NCBI GenBank assembly: GCA_040508515.1
Contig: JBEVMS010000197.1
Location: forward strand, 1 to 12,821
Length of the DNA: 12,821 nucleotides
Source of the DNA: JBEVMS01 sp040508515
Lineage (GTDB): Bacteria > Pseudomonadota > Gammaproteobacteria > Xanthomonadales > Rhodanobacteraceae
Direction: 5' to 3'
In this document: piece after piece, positions 1 to 7,560 of the stretch
Position numbering within the stretch: the stretch's first letter is position 1
Layout: every line of letters starts with the position of its first letter
Notes under the pieces: model-generated
Seen by the model: only the letters and a program-made list of their open reading frames with translations
Database searches by the model: none
What the model was told of the DNA's origin: nothing
Made by a program: the position numbers and the translations under genes

Positions 1-1890
<1,890 letters not shown>

Positions 1891-1909
1891 CTGCGAGACC
1901 AAAGCCTCA

Positions 1910-1914
1910 CTCCT
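1910..1914 (-). promoter_or_regulatory. gltB ribosome binding site (AGGAG), favours a TTG start at 1902
   Basis: On the minus strand AGGAG lies 7 nt before an in-frame TTG (1902-1900) but 19 nt before the first ATG (1890-1888). The spacing argues for the TTG, the codon argues for the ATG. The mature enzyme would be identical because the propeptide is removed before Cys15. Confidence 0.5.
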
Positions 1915-1989
1915 GGCTGGTGCTGGGGTGCACGAAGTCCGCCGTATAACTGCTACGGCGAGCTTCACATTGCAAAGGCTTGCGTCCCG

Positions 1990-2018
1990 ACTTTACGCAC
2001 ACTGCGGCGGCGCGTCAA
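1990..2018 (-). promoter_or_regulatory. Probable sigma70 promoter of gltB
   Basis: On the minus strand TTGACG (2018-2013, 5 of 6 bases of the -35 consensus) is followed by a 17-nt spacer and TAAAGT (1995-1990, 4 of 6 bases of the -10 consensus). Transcription would begin near 1983, leaving a leader of roughly 80-95 nt before gltB. The prediction comes only from consensus and spacing. Confidence 0.5.
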
Positions 2019-2030
2019 AAATCAGATGGA

Positions 2031-2052
2031 CGCCTAAATACGCCCGTAGGCG
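2031..2052. repeat. Inverted repeat CGCCTA / TAGGCG in the gltB-envC gap
   Basis: Perfect 6-bp arms at 2031-2036 and 2047-2052 with a 10-nt spacer. It lies just upstream of the predicted gltB -35 box, a typical place for an operator or activator site. No known regulator motif was recognised in it. Confidence 0.4.
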
Positions 2053-2057
2053 CGCTG

Positions 2058-2075
2058 TGTTAGGGCGCGCTAACA
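2058..2075. promoter_or_regulatory. Palindrome TGTTAG-N6-CTAACA, operator candidate in the gltB-envC gap
   Basis: Perfect 6-bp arms (2058-2063 and 2070-2075) flank GGCGCG. The palindrome also fits a T-N11-A pattern, as bound by LysR-type regulators, but that pattern is loose. It lies between the divergent gltB and envC promoters, about 75-90 nt upstream of the predicted gltB transcription start. Its right arm overlaps an alternative inverted repeat (2073-2078 with 2095-2100). Confidence 0.4.
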
Positions 2076-2100
2076 GCCCTATCAAAAAACCAACGGCTGT
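2073..2100. repeat. Inverted repeat ACAGCC / GGCTGT overlapping the preceding palindrome
   Basis: Arms at 2073-2078 and 2095-2100 are separated by 16 nt that include an A6 tract. The left arm shares bases 2073-2075 with the TGTTAG/CTAACA palindrome, so as RNA hairpins the two would exclude each other. Confidence 0.35.
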
Positions 2101-2153
2101 ACGCGGGGTATCGGCGCGCGCCGGGCCTTCTCGCTGTCTGCCGCCGGCTCGGT

Positions 2154-2159
2154 AATAAT
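2154..2159 (+). promoter_or_regulatory. Candidate -10 box of envC, next to its start codon
   Basis: AATAAT matches the TATAAT consensus at 5 of 6 bases and ends 7 nt before the envC ATG at 2167. Transcription would then start at or within a base of the ATG, giving a leaderless mRNA. The base context before it shows no clear -35 box at 16-18 nt, and no Shine-Dalgarno is visible before the ATG. Confidence 0.35.
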
Positions 2160-2166
2160 CGAACGC

Positions 2167-3378
2167 ATGCGCCTACCTCGCCCCGCTCTTTCGCGTCACC
2201 CCGTTCGCCTGCTGGCGCTCATTCTGGTCGTTGGGCTAGGGATGCCATCCCCTGGCGTCGCGGCGCAAACCGCGCGCAAGAGCCAGGCCGAGCAGGCGCA
2301 GACGCAGCAACAGTTGGCCCAGATACGCGAGAAGATGGAGGCACTGGCCAAGGACCAAGCCGATACCGCCGCCCAGCGCGACAGCGTCAGCGCCGCGCTG
2401 GCCAAGCAAGCCAACGCGGTCGCCGCCGCCGCGCGCGAACTGCGCCAACTGGACGAGCAACTGGCCGCCAAGCAGCAGGCGCTGGAACAACTGCAACACC
2501 AACGCGACGCCTTGCAGGCCAAGCTCAAAGGCCAGCGCCAGGCGATCGCCGAATTGCTGCGCGCCACCTACACGCTGGGCAGCGGCTCGGACCTGCGCCT
2601 GCTGCTGGGCGACGAAGACGTAGCGCGAATCGCCCGCGCGCTGACCTATTCGAAGTATTTCCAGCAGGACCGGCTCGCGCGGGTCAAGCAGTTGATGGAC
2701 GACTTGAGCCGTCTGCAACAGACCGAAGCGTCGATCACCGCCGAGCAGCAAGCGTTGCAAGACACGCGTGCGCAGCGCGCCACCCAGGCGCAAGCACTGC
2801 AAAGCCAGCGCAACGCGCAGCAAAAGTTGCTCAGCCAGGTCAACGCGCAATACAAGGACCAGGATCAACAACTGGCCGCGCTGAAGCAGAACGAGCAATC
2901 GCTGAACCAATTGCTGGCGAAGATCCAGCAGGCGATCGACCAGGCCGCGCGCGAGGCGGCGGCGGCAGCGCGCGCCAACCCCGCCGAACCTTCCGCCAGC
3001 GAGGGCGGCAAGGGCGGCGCCGATATCCGCGGCAGTCTGCCCTGGCCGGCGGCAGGCTCCGTCCACAGCTACGGCAACGGCGTGCTGATCAGCGCCAACA
3101 GCGGCAGCGAAGTCCATGCGGTGGCGCGCGGCCGAGTCGTCTACGCCAGCTTCCTGCGCGGTTACGGCATGCTGCTGATCCTCAACCACGGCGATGGCTG
3201 GATGAGCATGTACGGCAACAACGAAACGCTGCTGCACAAAGTCGGTGATCAAATCGAAGCCGGCCAGGCGGTCGGCACCGCCAGCGCGGTGACCGGGGTC
3301 AATACCGGCGCCTATTTTGAGCTACGCCACAACGGTCAGCCGGTGGACCCACGCAGTTGGCTGAGCAAACGGCGTTGA
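2167..3378 (+). CDS. envC: Murein hydrolase activator EnvC (degenerate LytM/M23 domain)
   Basis: A 403-residue periplasmic protein of the EnvC family, which activates septal N-acetylmuramoyl-L-alanine amidases and does not itself cut peptidoglycan. It has a Sec signal peptide (about 1-33, ending GVAA/Q), a long Gln/Ala/Lys-rich coiled coil (about 37-265) interrupted near 130-168 by the family segment LLRATYTLGSGSDLRLLLG, a Gly/Ala/Ser linker (about 266-287), and a C-terminal LytM domain (about 289-400). The zinc ligands of active M23 peptidases are absent: no H-x(n)-D motif follows SYG (301-303), SMYG (347-350) replaces the HxH region, and the last strand reads FELRH (384-388). This is the expected pattern for an activator. 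The LytM domain seems about nine residues shorter than in E. coli EnvC after SYG. The first ATG is taken as the start because the signal peptide begins there. ctpA follows on the same strand after 152 bp. Confidence 0.92.
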   Translation: MRLPRPALSRHPVRLLALILVVGLGMPSPGVAAQTARKSQAEQAQTQQQLAQIREKMEALAKDQADTAAQRDSVSAALAKQANAVAAAARELRQLDEQLAAKQQALEQLQHQRDALQAKLKGQRQAIAELLRATYTLGSGSDLRLLLGDEDVARIARALTYSKYFQQDRLARVKQLMDDLSRLQQTEASITAEQQALQDTRAQRATQAQALQSQRNAQQKLLSQVNAQYKDQDQQLAALKQNEQSLNQLLAKIQQAIDQAAREAAAAARANPAEPSASEGGKGGADIRGSLPWPAAGSVHSYGNGVLISANSGSEVHAVARGRVVYASFLRGYGMLLILNHGDGWMSMYGNNETLLHKVGDQIEAGQAVGTASAVTGVNTGAYFELRHNGQPVDPRSWLSKRR

Positions 3379-3427
3379 CGATGCGCCCACCCTGCTTGCA
3401 GGCTAGCGCCGTCGCCGCACGGCCGAA

Positions 3428-3446
3428 GGCGCGGAATTTCTGCGCC
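3428..3446 (+). terminator. Stem-loop between envC and ctpA
   Basis: Seven base pairs (GGCGCGG with CTGCGCC, one of them G-U) close an AATTT loop. There is no T-tract after it, so it is at best a weak terminator or an mRNA-stabilising hairpin. A GATAGT element at 3451-3456 just downstream might be a weak -10 box for ctpA. Confidence 0.3.
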
Positions 3447-3519
3447 GGGCGATAGTCTGAGCAAGTCCCAGCGGCGCGCCGCTTCCCTCGCGACACGCCC
3501 GATTCCCGTTCGGCTTCAC

Positions 3520-3523
3520 GGAG
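3520..3523 (+). promoter_or_regulatory. ctpA ribosome binding site (GGAG)
   Basis: GGAG lies 7 nt before the ATG at 3531, which also begins a clean signal peptide. Both fix this start. Confidence 0.6.
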
Positions 3524-3530
3524 TACACGC

Positions 3531-4898
3531 ATGCGGTTTTCCACCTTCGGGCTGCTCGCCCTGCTGGCCGCGCCCTGCGCGTTGGCACAATCCGCGCCCG
3601 CCGCCAGTGCCAGCGCGCCGGCGGCGGCGCGTTCCAGCGCCGCCCAACCCGACACGGTGGATCTGGACGACGTGCGCAATTTCAGCCGCGTCTACCAGGT
3701 GGTGCGCCAGGCCTACGTGGAACCGGTTTCCAACAAGACCCTGATGCAGGCCGCGATCGACGGCATGCTGGCCAACCTCGACCCGCACAGCGAATACCTC
3801 GACAAAGACGGCTTGGCCGAACTGAACGAAGACACCACCGGACAGTACAGCGGCTTAGGGATCGAAGTGCTGCAAGTGGACGGCAGCTTGCGCATCATCT
3901 CGCCGATCGACGACACCCCGGCCGCGCGCGCCGGGATCAAGGCCGGCGATACCATCGTCAAGATCGACGGCAAACTGGTCGATGCGGAAAACATCGATGA
4001 CATGTTCAAACTGTTGCGCGGCGACCCGGGCAGCAAGATCACCCTGACCATCCTGCACGAGAAAAGCGACAAGCCGATCGATGTGCCCCTGGTACGCGAG
4101 AAGATTTCGGTCACCAGCGTCAAAGTACGCGAGCTGGAACCGGGCTATGCGTACATCCGCATCAGCCAGTTCCAGGACGACACCGCCAGCGACTTGCAGA
4201 AAAAACTGGCCGAGCTGATCAAGAAGAACGGCGCCCCCAAGGGCGCGATCCTGGACCTGCGCTCCAACCCCGGCGGCCTGCTGACGGCGGCGGTTGGCGT
4301 GGCCGACGATCTGCTCACCAGCGGCATTATCGTTACCACCCGCGGTCGACTACCAGACTCCAACATGAGCTTCTCGGCGCACGGGCCCGACCAACTGGCC
4401 GGCGCGCCGATCGTGCTGCTGGTGGACAACGGCACCGCCTCGGCCGCGGAGATCGTCTCCGGCGCGCTGAAGGACAACCACCGCGCGCTGATCGTGGGCC
4501 GGCGCACCTTCGGCAAGGGCGTGGTGCAGACGGTGATTCCGCTGGACGCCGAGCATGCGGTGAAGATCACCACCGCGCGCTACTACACGCCCAGCGGCAC
4601 CTCGATCCAGGCCGAGGGCATCAAACCGGACATCGCGCTGGCCGACCTGACCGTCAACAAGGCCAGCACGCCCAGCTTCACGATCAGCTCCGAGGCCGAC
4701 CTGCCCAACCACCTGGCCAACGAGAAAGTCGCCAGCGGCGGCGACATCAACAACGACGGCAGCGCCGAGAACGCCACGCTGGCGACCCGCGATTACGCCT
4801 TGTCGCAAGCGCTCAACATTCTCAAGGGATTGTCGCTGGGTCGCCTGCCCGCCGTTGCCGCGCCCGCCGCGCCCACGGCGGCTGCGCCCACACGCTGA
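3531..4898 (+). CDS. ctpA: Carboxyl-terminal processing protease, S41 family
   Basis: A 455-residue periplasmic serine protease that trims or degrades envelope proteins from their C termini. A signal peptide (1-19, ending CALA/Q) is followed by an Ala/Ser/Pro-rich linker (20-40), an N-terminal helical region with the family segment DPHSEYL (84-90), a PDZ domain (about 104-190, GLGIEV at 108-113) and the S41 core (about 200-370). The Ser-Lys-Gln catalytic triad is visible: Ser304 in GTASAAE, Lys329 in FGKG and Gln333, with the 25- and 4-residue spacing normal for the family. ILDLRSNPGG at 240-249 is the conserved strand and glycine turn. The C-terminal tail is Pro/Ala-rich. A GDINNDG stretch at 404-410 resembles a calcium-binding loop. 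Adjacency of M23 (EnvC) and S41 genes is common in proteobacteria; whether these two share a transcript across 152 bp is unclear. Confidence 0.93.
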   Translation: MRFSTFGLLALLAAPCALAQSAPAASASAPAAARSSAAQPDTVDLDDVRNFSRVYQVVRQAYVEPVSNKTLMQAAIDGMLANLDPHSEYLDKDGLAELNEDTTGQYSGLGIEVLQVDGSLRIISPIDDTPAARAGIKAGDTIVKIDGKLVDAENIDDMFKLLRGDPGSKITLTILHEKSDKPIDVPLVREKISVTSVKVRELEPGYAYIRISQFQDDTASDLQKKLAELIKKNGAPKGAILDLRSNPGGLLTAAVGVADDLLTSGIIVTTRGRLPDSNMSFSAHGPDQLAGAPIVLLVDNGTASAAEIVSGALKDNHRALIVGRRTFGKGVVQTVIPLDAEHAVKITTARYYTPSGTSIQAEGIKPDIALADLTVNKASTPSFTISSEADLPNHLANEKVASGGDINNDGSAENATLATRDYALSQALNILKGLSLGRLPAVAAPAAPTAAAPTR

Positions 4899-4922
4899 CC
4901 ACCCATTCACATATCCGCCCGC

Positions 4923-4949
4923 GCACCGGCACCGGCACCGGCACCGGCA
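4923..4949 (+). repeat. Microsatellite (GCACCG)4.5
   Basis: Four perfect tandem GCACCG hexamers (4923-4946) plus a partial GCA. They lie in the gap between ctpA and the phospholipase gene, 25 nt after the ctpA stop codon. Being non-coding, slippage would change promoter spacing or the downstream hairpin context, not a reading frame. Confidence 0.9.
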
Positions 4950-4955
4950 TGATTT

Positions 4956-4971
4956 GCGCACCCGTGTGCGC
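4956..4971 (+). terminator. Stem-loop after ctpA
   Basis: A perfect 6-bp stem (GCGCAC with GTGCGC) closes a CCGT tetraloop. There is no T-tract, but the hairpin is compact, GC-rich and lies 57 nt after the ctpA stop codon. It could end or stabilise the envC-ctpA mRNA. Confidence 0.35.
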
Positions 4972-4973
4972 GT

Positions 4974-5002
4974 CAAACACCTCGCTGTCATGGCAGGTAC
5001 AC
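4974..5002 (+). promoter_or_regulatory. Candidate Pho box upstream of the phospholipase gene
   Basis: CTGTCAT at 4985-4991 matches the PhoB heptamer consensus exactly. Heptamers exactly 11 nt to either side keep the conserved 3' triplet: CAAACAC at 4974-4980 (4 of 7) and GGTACAC at 4996-5002 (3 of 7). PhoB sites are direct repeats of such heptamers with an 11-nt period, and phosphate control of secreted phospholipases C is known in Pseudomonas. Only one unit is strong here and no good -10 box follows, so this is tentative. Confidence 0.3.
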
Positions 5003-5027
5003 ATCGGCATGGCTTAGTGGCAGGCCC

Positions 5028-5051
5028 CGCGGCTGCATCGCAGCAGCCGTG
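5028..5051 (+). promoter_or_regulatory. Hairpin just upstream of the phospholipase ribosome binding site
   Basis: CGCGGCTGC (5028-5036) pairs with GCAGCCGTG (5043-5051) in a 9-bp stem with one G-U pair around the loop ATCGCA. It ends 12 nt before the GAAGGA Shine-Dalgarno. It could act in the mRNA leader or as part of the ctpA transcript end; no T-tract follows. Confidence 0.4.
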
Positions 5052-5063
5052 CCCCAGCCCCTT

Positions 5064-5069
5064 GAAGGA
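5064..5069 (+). promoter_or_regulatory. Phospholipase ribosome binding site (GAAGGA)
   Basis: GAAGGA ends 6 nt before the ATG at 5076 and lies inside the longer open frame that begins at 5049. It selects 5076, which also puts the Arg-Arg motif at the N terminus. Confidence 0.7.
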
Positions 5070-5075
5070 TGCGCG

Positions 5076-7211
5076 ATGACTTCGCCGGACCGCCGTCGTT
5101 TTCTTAAACTCAGTGCCAGCGCGGGCGCCGCCGCCGTGTTGAGCGCGGTACTGCCCGAGGCCATTGCCAAGGCCATGGCGATCGCGCCGGATCGACGCAC
5201 CGGCACCCTGGCCGATGTCGAGCATGTGGTGATCCTGATGCAGGAAAACCGCTCGTTCGACCATTACTTCGGCAGCCTGCGCGGCGTGCGTGGCTTCGCC
5301 GACCCGCATCCGATCAACCTGCCCAGTGGCAAAGCGGTGTGGTATCAGCCGACCACCGCCGATGCGGCCGACTACGTCTTGCCGTTCCATCCCGATGCCA
5401 ATGATCTGGGCATGCAATTCATCGAAGACCTGCCGCACGGCTGGCAAGACACGCACGCCGCCTGGAACGGCGGTCATTACGACCGCTGGGTGCCGTCTAA
5501 GGGCACCACCACGATGGCCTATCTGACGCGCGAAGACATCCCGTTCCACTACGCTCTGGCCGACGCGTTCACCGTGTGCGACGCCTACTATTGTTCGATG
5601 CTGGGCTCGACCGATCCCAACCGCTATTACATGTGGACCGGCTACGCCGGCAACGATGGCGAAGGCGGCGGCCCGGTGATCGACAACGCCGAGCTAGGCT
5701 ACAGCTGGACCACCTACCCGGAACGTCTGGAACAGGCGGGGGTGTCGTGGAAGATTTACCAGGACATCGGCGACGGATTGGATGCCGCCGGCCACTGGGG
5801 CTGGACCAGCAACGCCTACATCGGCAACTACGGCGACAATTCGCTGCTGTACTTTAACTCGTACCGCAACGCGCAGCCCGGCAGCGCGCTGTACGAAAAG
5901 GCGCGCGGCGGTACCGAGATCAAGCTCGGCGGTGGCCTGCTCGACCAGCTCCAGCACGACGTGCGCCACGGCAGCCTGCCGCAGGTGTCCTGGCTGGTCG
6001 CGCCGGAGGCCTACACCGAGCATCCCAACTGGCCGGCCAACTACGGCGCCTGGTACATCGCCCAGGTGCTGGAAACGCTGACCGCCGATCCGGTGCTGTG
6101 GAGCCGCACCGTGCTGCTGGTCACCTACGATGAGAACGACGGCTTCTTCGACCATCTGCCGCCGCCGTTCCCGCCCGGTCCAAGTAGCACGCAGGGACAA
6201 TCCACGGTCAGCACCGAGGGCGAGTTCTATACGCCCGGCGCCGGCTCCCACTACGCCGCCGGCCACTACGGTTTGGGCGTGCGGGTGCCGATGATCGCGG
6301 TATCGCCGTGGAGCCGCGGCGGCTGGGTCTGCTCGCAGGTGTTCGACCACACCTCGATCATCCGCTTCCTGGAGCAGCGTTTCGGCGTCCACGAACCGCA
6401 TATCTCGCCCTGGCGGCGGGCGATTTGCGGCGACCTGACCACCGCCTTTGATTTCACGGGCCTCAAGCACGATCAGCCCACGCTACCGGCCACTGGCCAG
6501 TACGCGCCGCCGGATCAGGTGCGCCACGAGAACTACCGGCCCAAGCCACCGCAAACCGGCCAGTTGCCAAGCCAGGAACCCGGCGTGCGCCCGGCGCGCA
6601 GCCTGCCCTACGCCATCGCCGTCGACAGCCTGGTTGCGCCGGACGGCCGGGTACGTTTGAACTTCACCAATCGCGGCCAGGCGGGTGTTTCGTTGCTGGT
6701 CACCTCCAGCCAGCGCAGCGACGGACCCTGGAGCTATACGGTGGAAGCGGGTCAGCAGTTGTCGGAACAGTGGGATGCGCAACCCGCGCAGTCGGCCTAC
6801 CAATGGTCGGTCTACGGCCCGAATGGGTTCCTACGCGAGTTCGCCGGCAGCGCAGCCAGGACCGCGCAGCCGCGCGCCGAGGTACGCATGCAGTTGGGCG
6901 AAGCGGACGACCGCCTGCGCCTGACGCTCAGCAACACCGGCGACGCCCCGGCCACCTTCCGCGTGCAGGCCAATGCCTACAGCGACGAGCCGACGCGGCA
7001 GTATCACGTGCTACCCGGCGGCAGCGTCGATGATGTGTGGGATATCAGCCACGGCGCGCACTGGTACGACCTGAGTATCAGCCTCGATGGCGATCCGAGC
7101 TTTCTGCGCCGCCTGGCCGGCCACCATGAAACCGGTCGAACCAGCCTCAGCGACCCGGCCATGGGCCTGCCACGCCGGGACGACCCCCGGGTCGCCTTGA
7201 GCCGCCGATGA
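5076..7211 (+). CDS. Tat-exported phospholipase C, phosphocholine type
   Basis: A 711-residue enzyme of the bacterial phospholipase C / acid phosphatase AcpA superfamily (PlcH/PlcN-like), expected to split phosphatidylcholine or similar lipids into diacylglycerol and phosphocholine outside the cytoplasm. The N terminus has a twin-arginine signal, DRRRFLK at 5-11, then a hydrophobic Ala-rich stretch and a likely cleavage near AMA at 33-35. Catalytic-domain motifs are VVILMQENRSFDHYFG (51-66), GSTDPNR (177-183, the segment expected to carry the Ser/Thr nucleophile), YDENDGFFDH (351-360) and FDHTSIIRFLE (423-433). Two C-terminal beta domains of the family follow (about 520-700). The start at 5076 is chosen for its Shine-Dalgarno and Tat signal. 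Haemolytic and non-haemolytic subtypes cannot be told apart here, so no symbol is given. It faces the tatC end of tatABC across the next gap. Confidence 0.9.
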   Translation: MTSPDRRRFLKLSASAGAAAVLSAVLPEAIAKAMAIAPDRRTGTLADVEHVVILMQENRSFDHYFGSLRGVRGFADPHPINLPSGKAVWYQPTTADAADYVLPFHPDANDLGMQFIEDLPHGWQDTHAAWNGGHYDRWVPSKGTTTMAYLTREDIPFHYALADAFTVCDAYYCSMLGSTDPNRYYMWTGYAGNDGEGGGPVIDNAELGYSWTTYPERLEQAGVSWKIYQDIGDGLDAAGHWGWTSNAYIGNYGDNSLLYFNSYRNAQPGSALYEKARGGTEIKLGGGLLDQLQHDVRHGSLPQVSWLVAPEAYTEHPNWPANYGAWYIAQVLETLTADPVLWSRTVLLVTYDENDGFFDHLPPPFPPGPSSTQGQSTVSTEGEFYTPGAGSHYAAGHYGLGVRVPMIAVSPWSRGGWVCSQVFDHTSIIRFLEQRFGVHEPHISPWRRAICGDLTTAFDFTGLKHDQPTLPATGQYAPPDQVRHENYRPKPPQTGQLPSQEPGVRPARSLPYAIAVDSLVAPDGRVRLNFTNRGQAGVSLLVTSSQRSDGPWSYTVEAGQQLSEQWDAQPAQSAYQWSVYGPNGFLREFAGSAARTAQPRAEVRMQLGEADDRLRLTLSNTGDAPATFRVQANAYSDEPTRQYHVLPGGSVDDVWDISHGAHWYDLSISLDGDPSFLRRLAGHHETGRTSLSDPAMGLPRRDDPRVALSRR

Positions 7212-7259
7212 GTTCAACGTCGCCGCGGCGCCACCCTCCCAGAAAGGATGCGGCCTGCG

Positions 7260-7391
7260 ATGTTAACCGGCATCGAACAACCCCGCGTCGACGAACATCA
7301 ACGTGTGTGGTTGATCCGATCTGCTGTCATCGCCTGCGAACCGAACGCTGGCATGCCGCGGCACCATCCCGCCACGCCTGACGAACCTTGA
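7260..7391 (+). CDS. Doubtful small ORF, 43 residues
   Basis: An ATG at 7260, 11 nt after AGAAAGGA (7241-7248), opens a 43-codon frame that begins MLTGIEQPRVDEHQRVW and ends at the TGA at 7389-7391. It has no signal peptide, membrane segment or family motif I recognise. Its third codon positions are clearly less GC-rich than in the neighbouring genes, which argues against real coding. Only the Shine-Dalgarno-like sequence and the position in an otherwise empty gap support it. Confidence 0.15.
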   Translation: MLTGIEQPRVDEHQRVWLIRSAVIACEPNAGMPRHHPATPDEP

Positions 7392-7421
7392 AACCAATCA
7401 ACCCTCCGCCGCTGATAGCCG

Positions 7422-7449
7422 CGCCATGCTTGCCGCAGCAAGCGCGGCG
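7422..7449. terminator. Strong hairpin in the convergent gap
   Basis: CGCC and GCTTGC pair with GCAAGC and GGCG in two stem blocks (4 and 6 bp) separated by a 2x2 internal loop, with a CGCA apical loop. It is nearly symmetric on both strands and lies between two converging operons, so it may serve both. No T-tract is present on either strand. Confidence 0.35.
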
Positions 7450-7560
7450 TTGACCACCCGATTCGAGGGATCATCGGCCACGCATCGCGGCGCGCTGCCT
7501 GGCAACGTCAGCGGGCGGTATCGATGCTCAACGCGGCAGCAGCCGTGGGCGTGGACGCAC

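Larger units (their letters stand above)
7212..7560. other. 349-bp convergent gap between the phospholipase gene and tatC
   Basis: Both flanking genes end here, so it should hold transcription terminators for both directions. It contains one strong imperfect hairpin (7422-7449) and one doubtful small reading frame (7260-7391), annotated separately. No tRNA, repeat family or mobile-element end was recognised. Confidence 0.7.

Noticed and set aside
2026..2039. 14-base sequence shared with 11579-11592
   Set aside because: One perfect 14-mer pair in a window of this size is close to chance expectation. One copy is non-coding and the other lies inside the permease gene, with no shared flanks.
2080..2092. 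IHF-like TATCAA in the gltB-envC gap
   Set aside because: Only the first half of the IHF consensus fits; the TTR part four bases later reads CCA.
2236..3252. 338-codon open frame antisense to envC
   Set aside because: It is the mirror of the Gln/Ala-rich coiled coil, giving a Leu/Arg/Gln-rich product without any recognisable domain.
2646..3378. EnvC considered as an active M23 zinc endopeptidase
   Set aside because: The zinc-binding His/Asp residues and the HxH motif are missing from the LytM domain, so an activator role is far more likely.
5049..5075. Upstream start for the phospholipase gene adding nine residues
   Set aside because: It would include the Shine-Dalgarno inside the coding region and push the twin-arginine motif inward.
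4350..5549. 399-codon minus-strand frame running across the ctpA end, the gap and the phospholipase start
   Set aside because: It crosses two well-supported genes and an intergenic microsatellite, with no domain or start signal.
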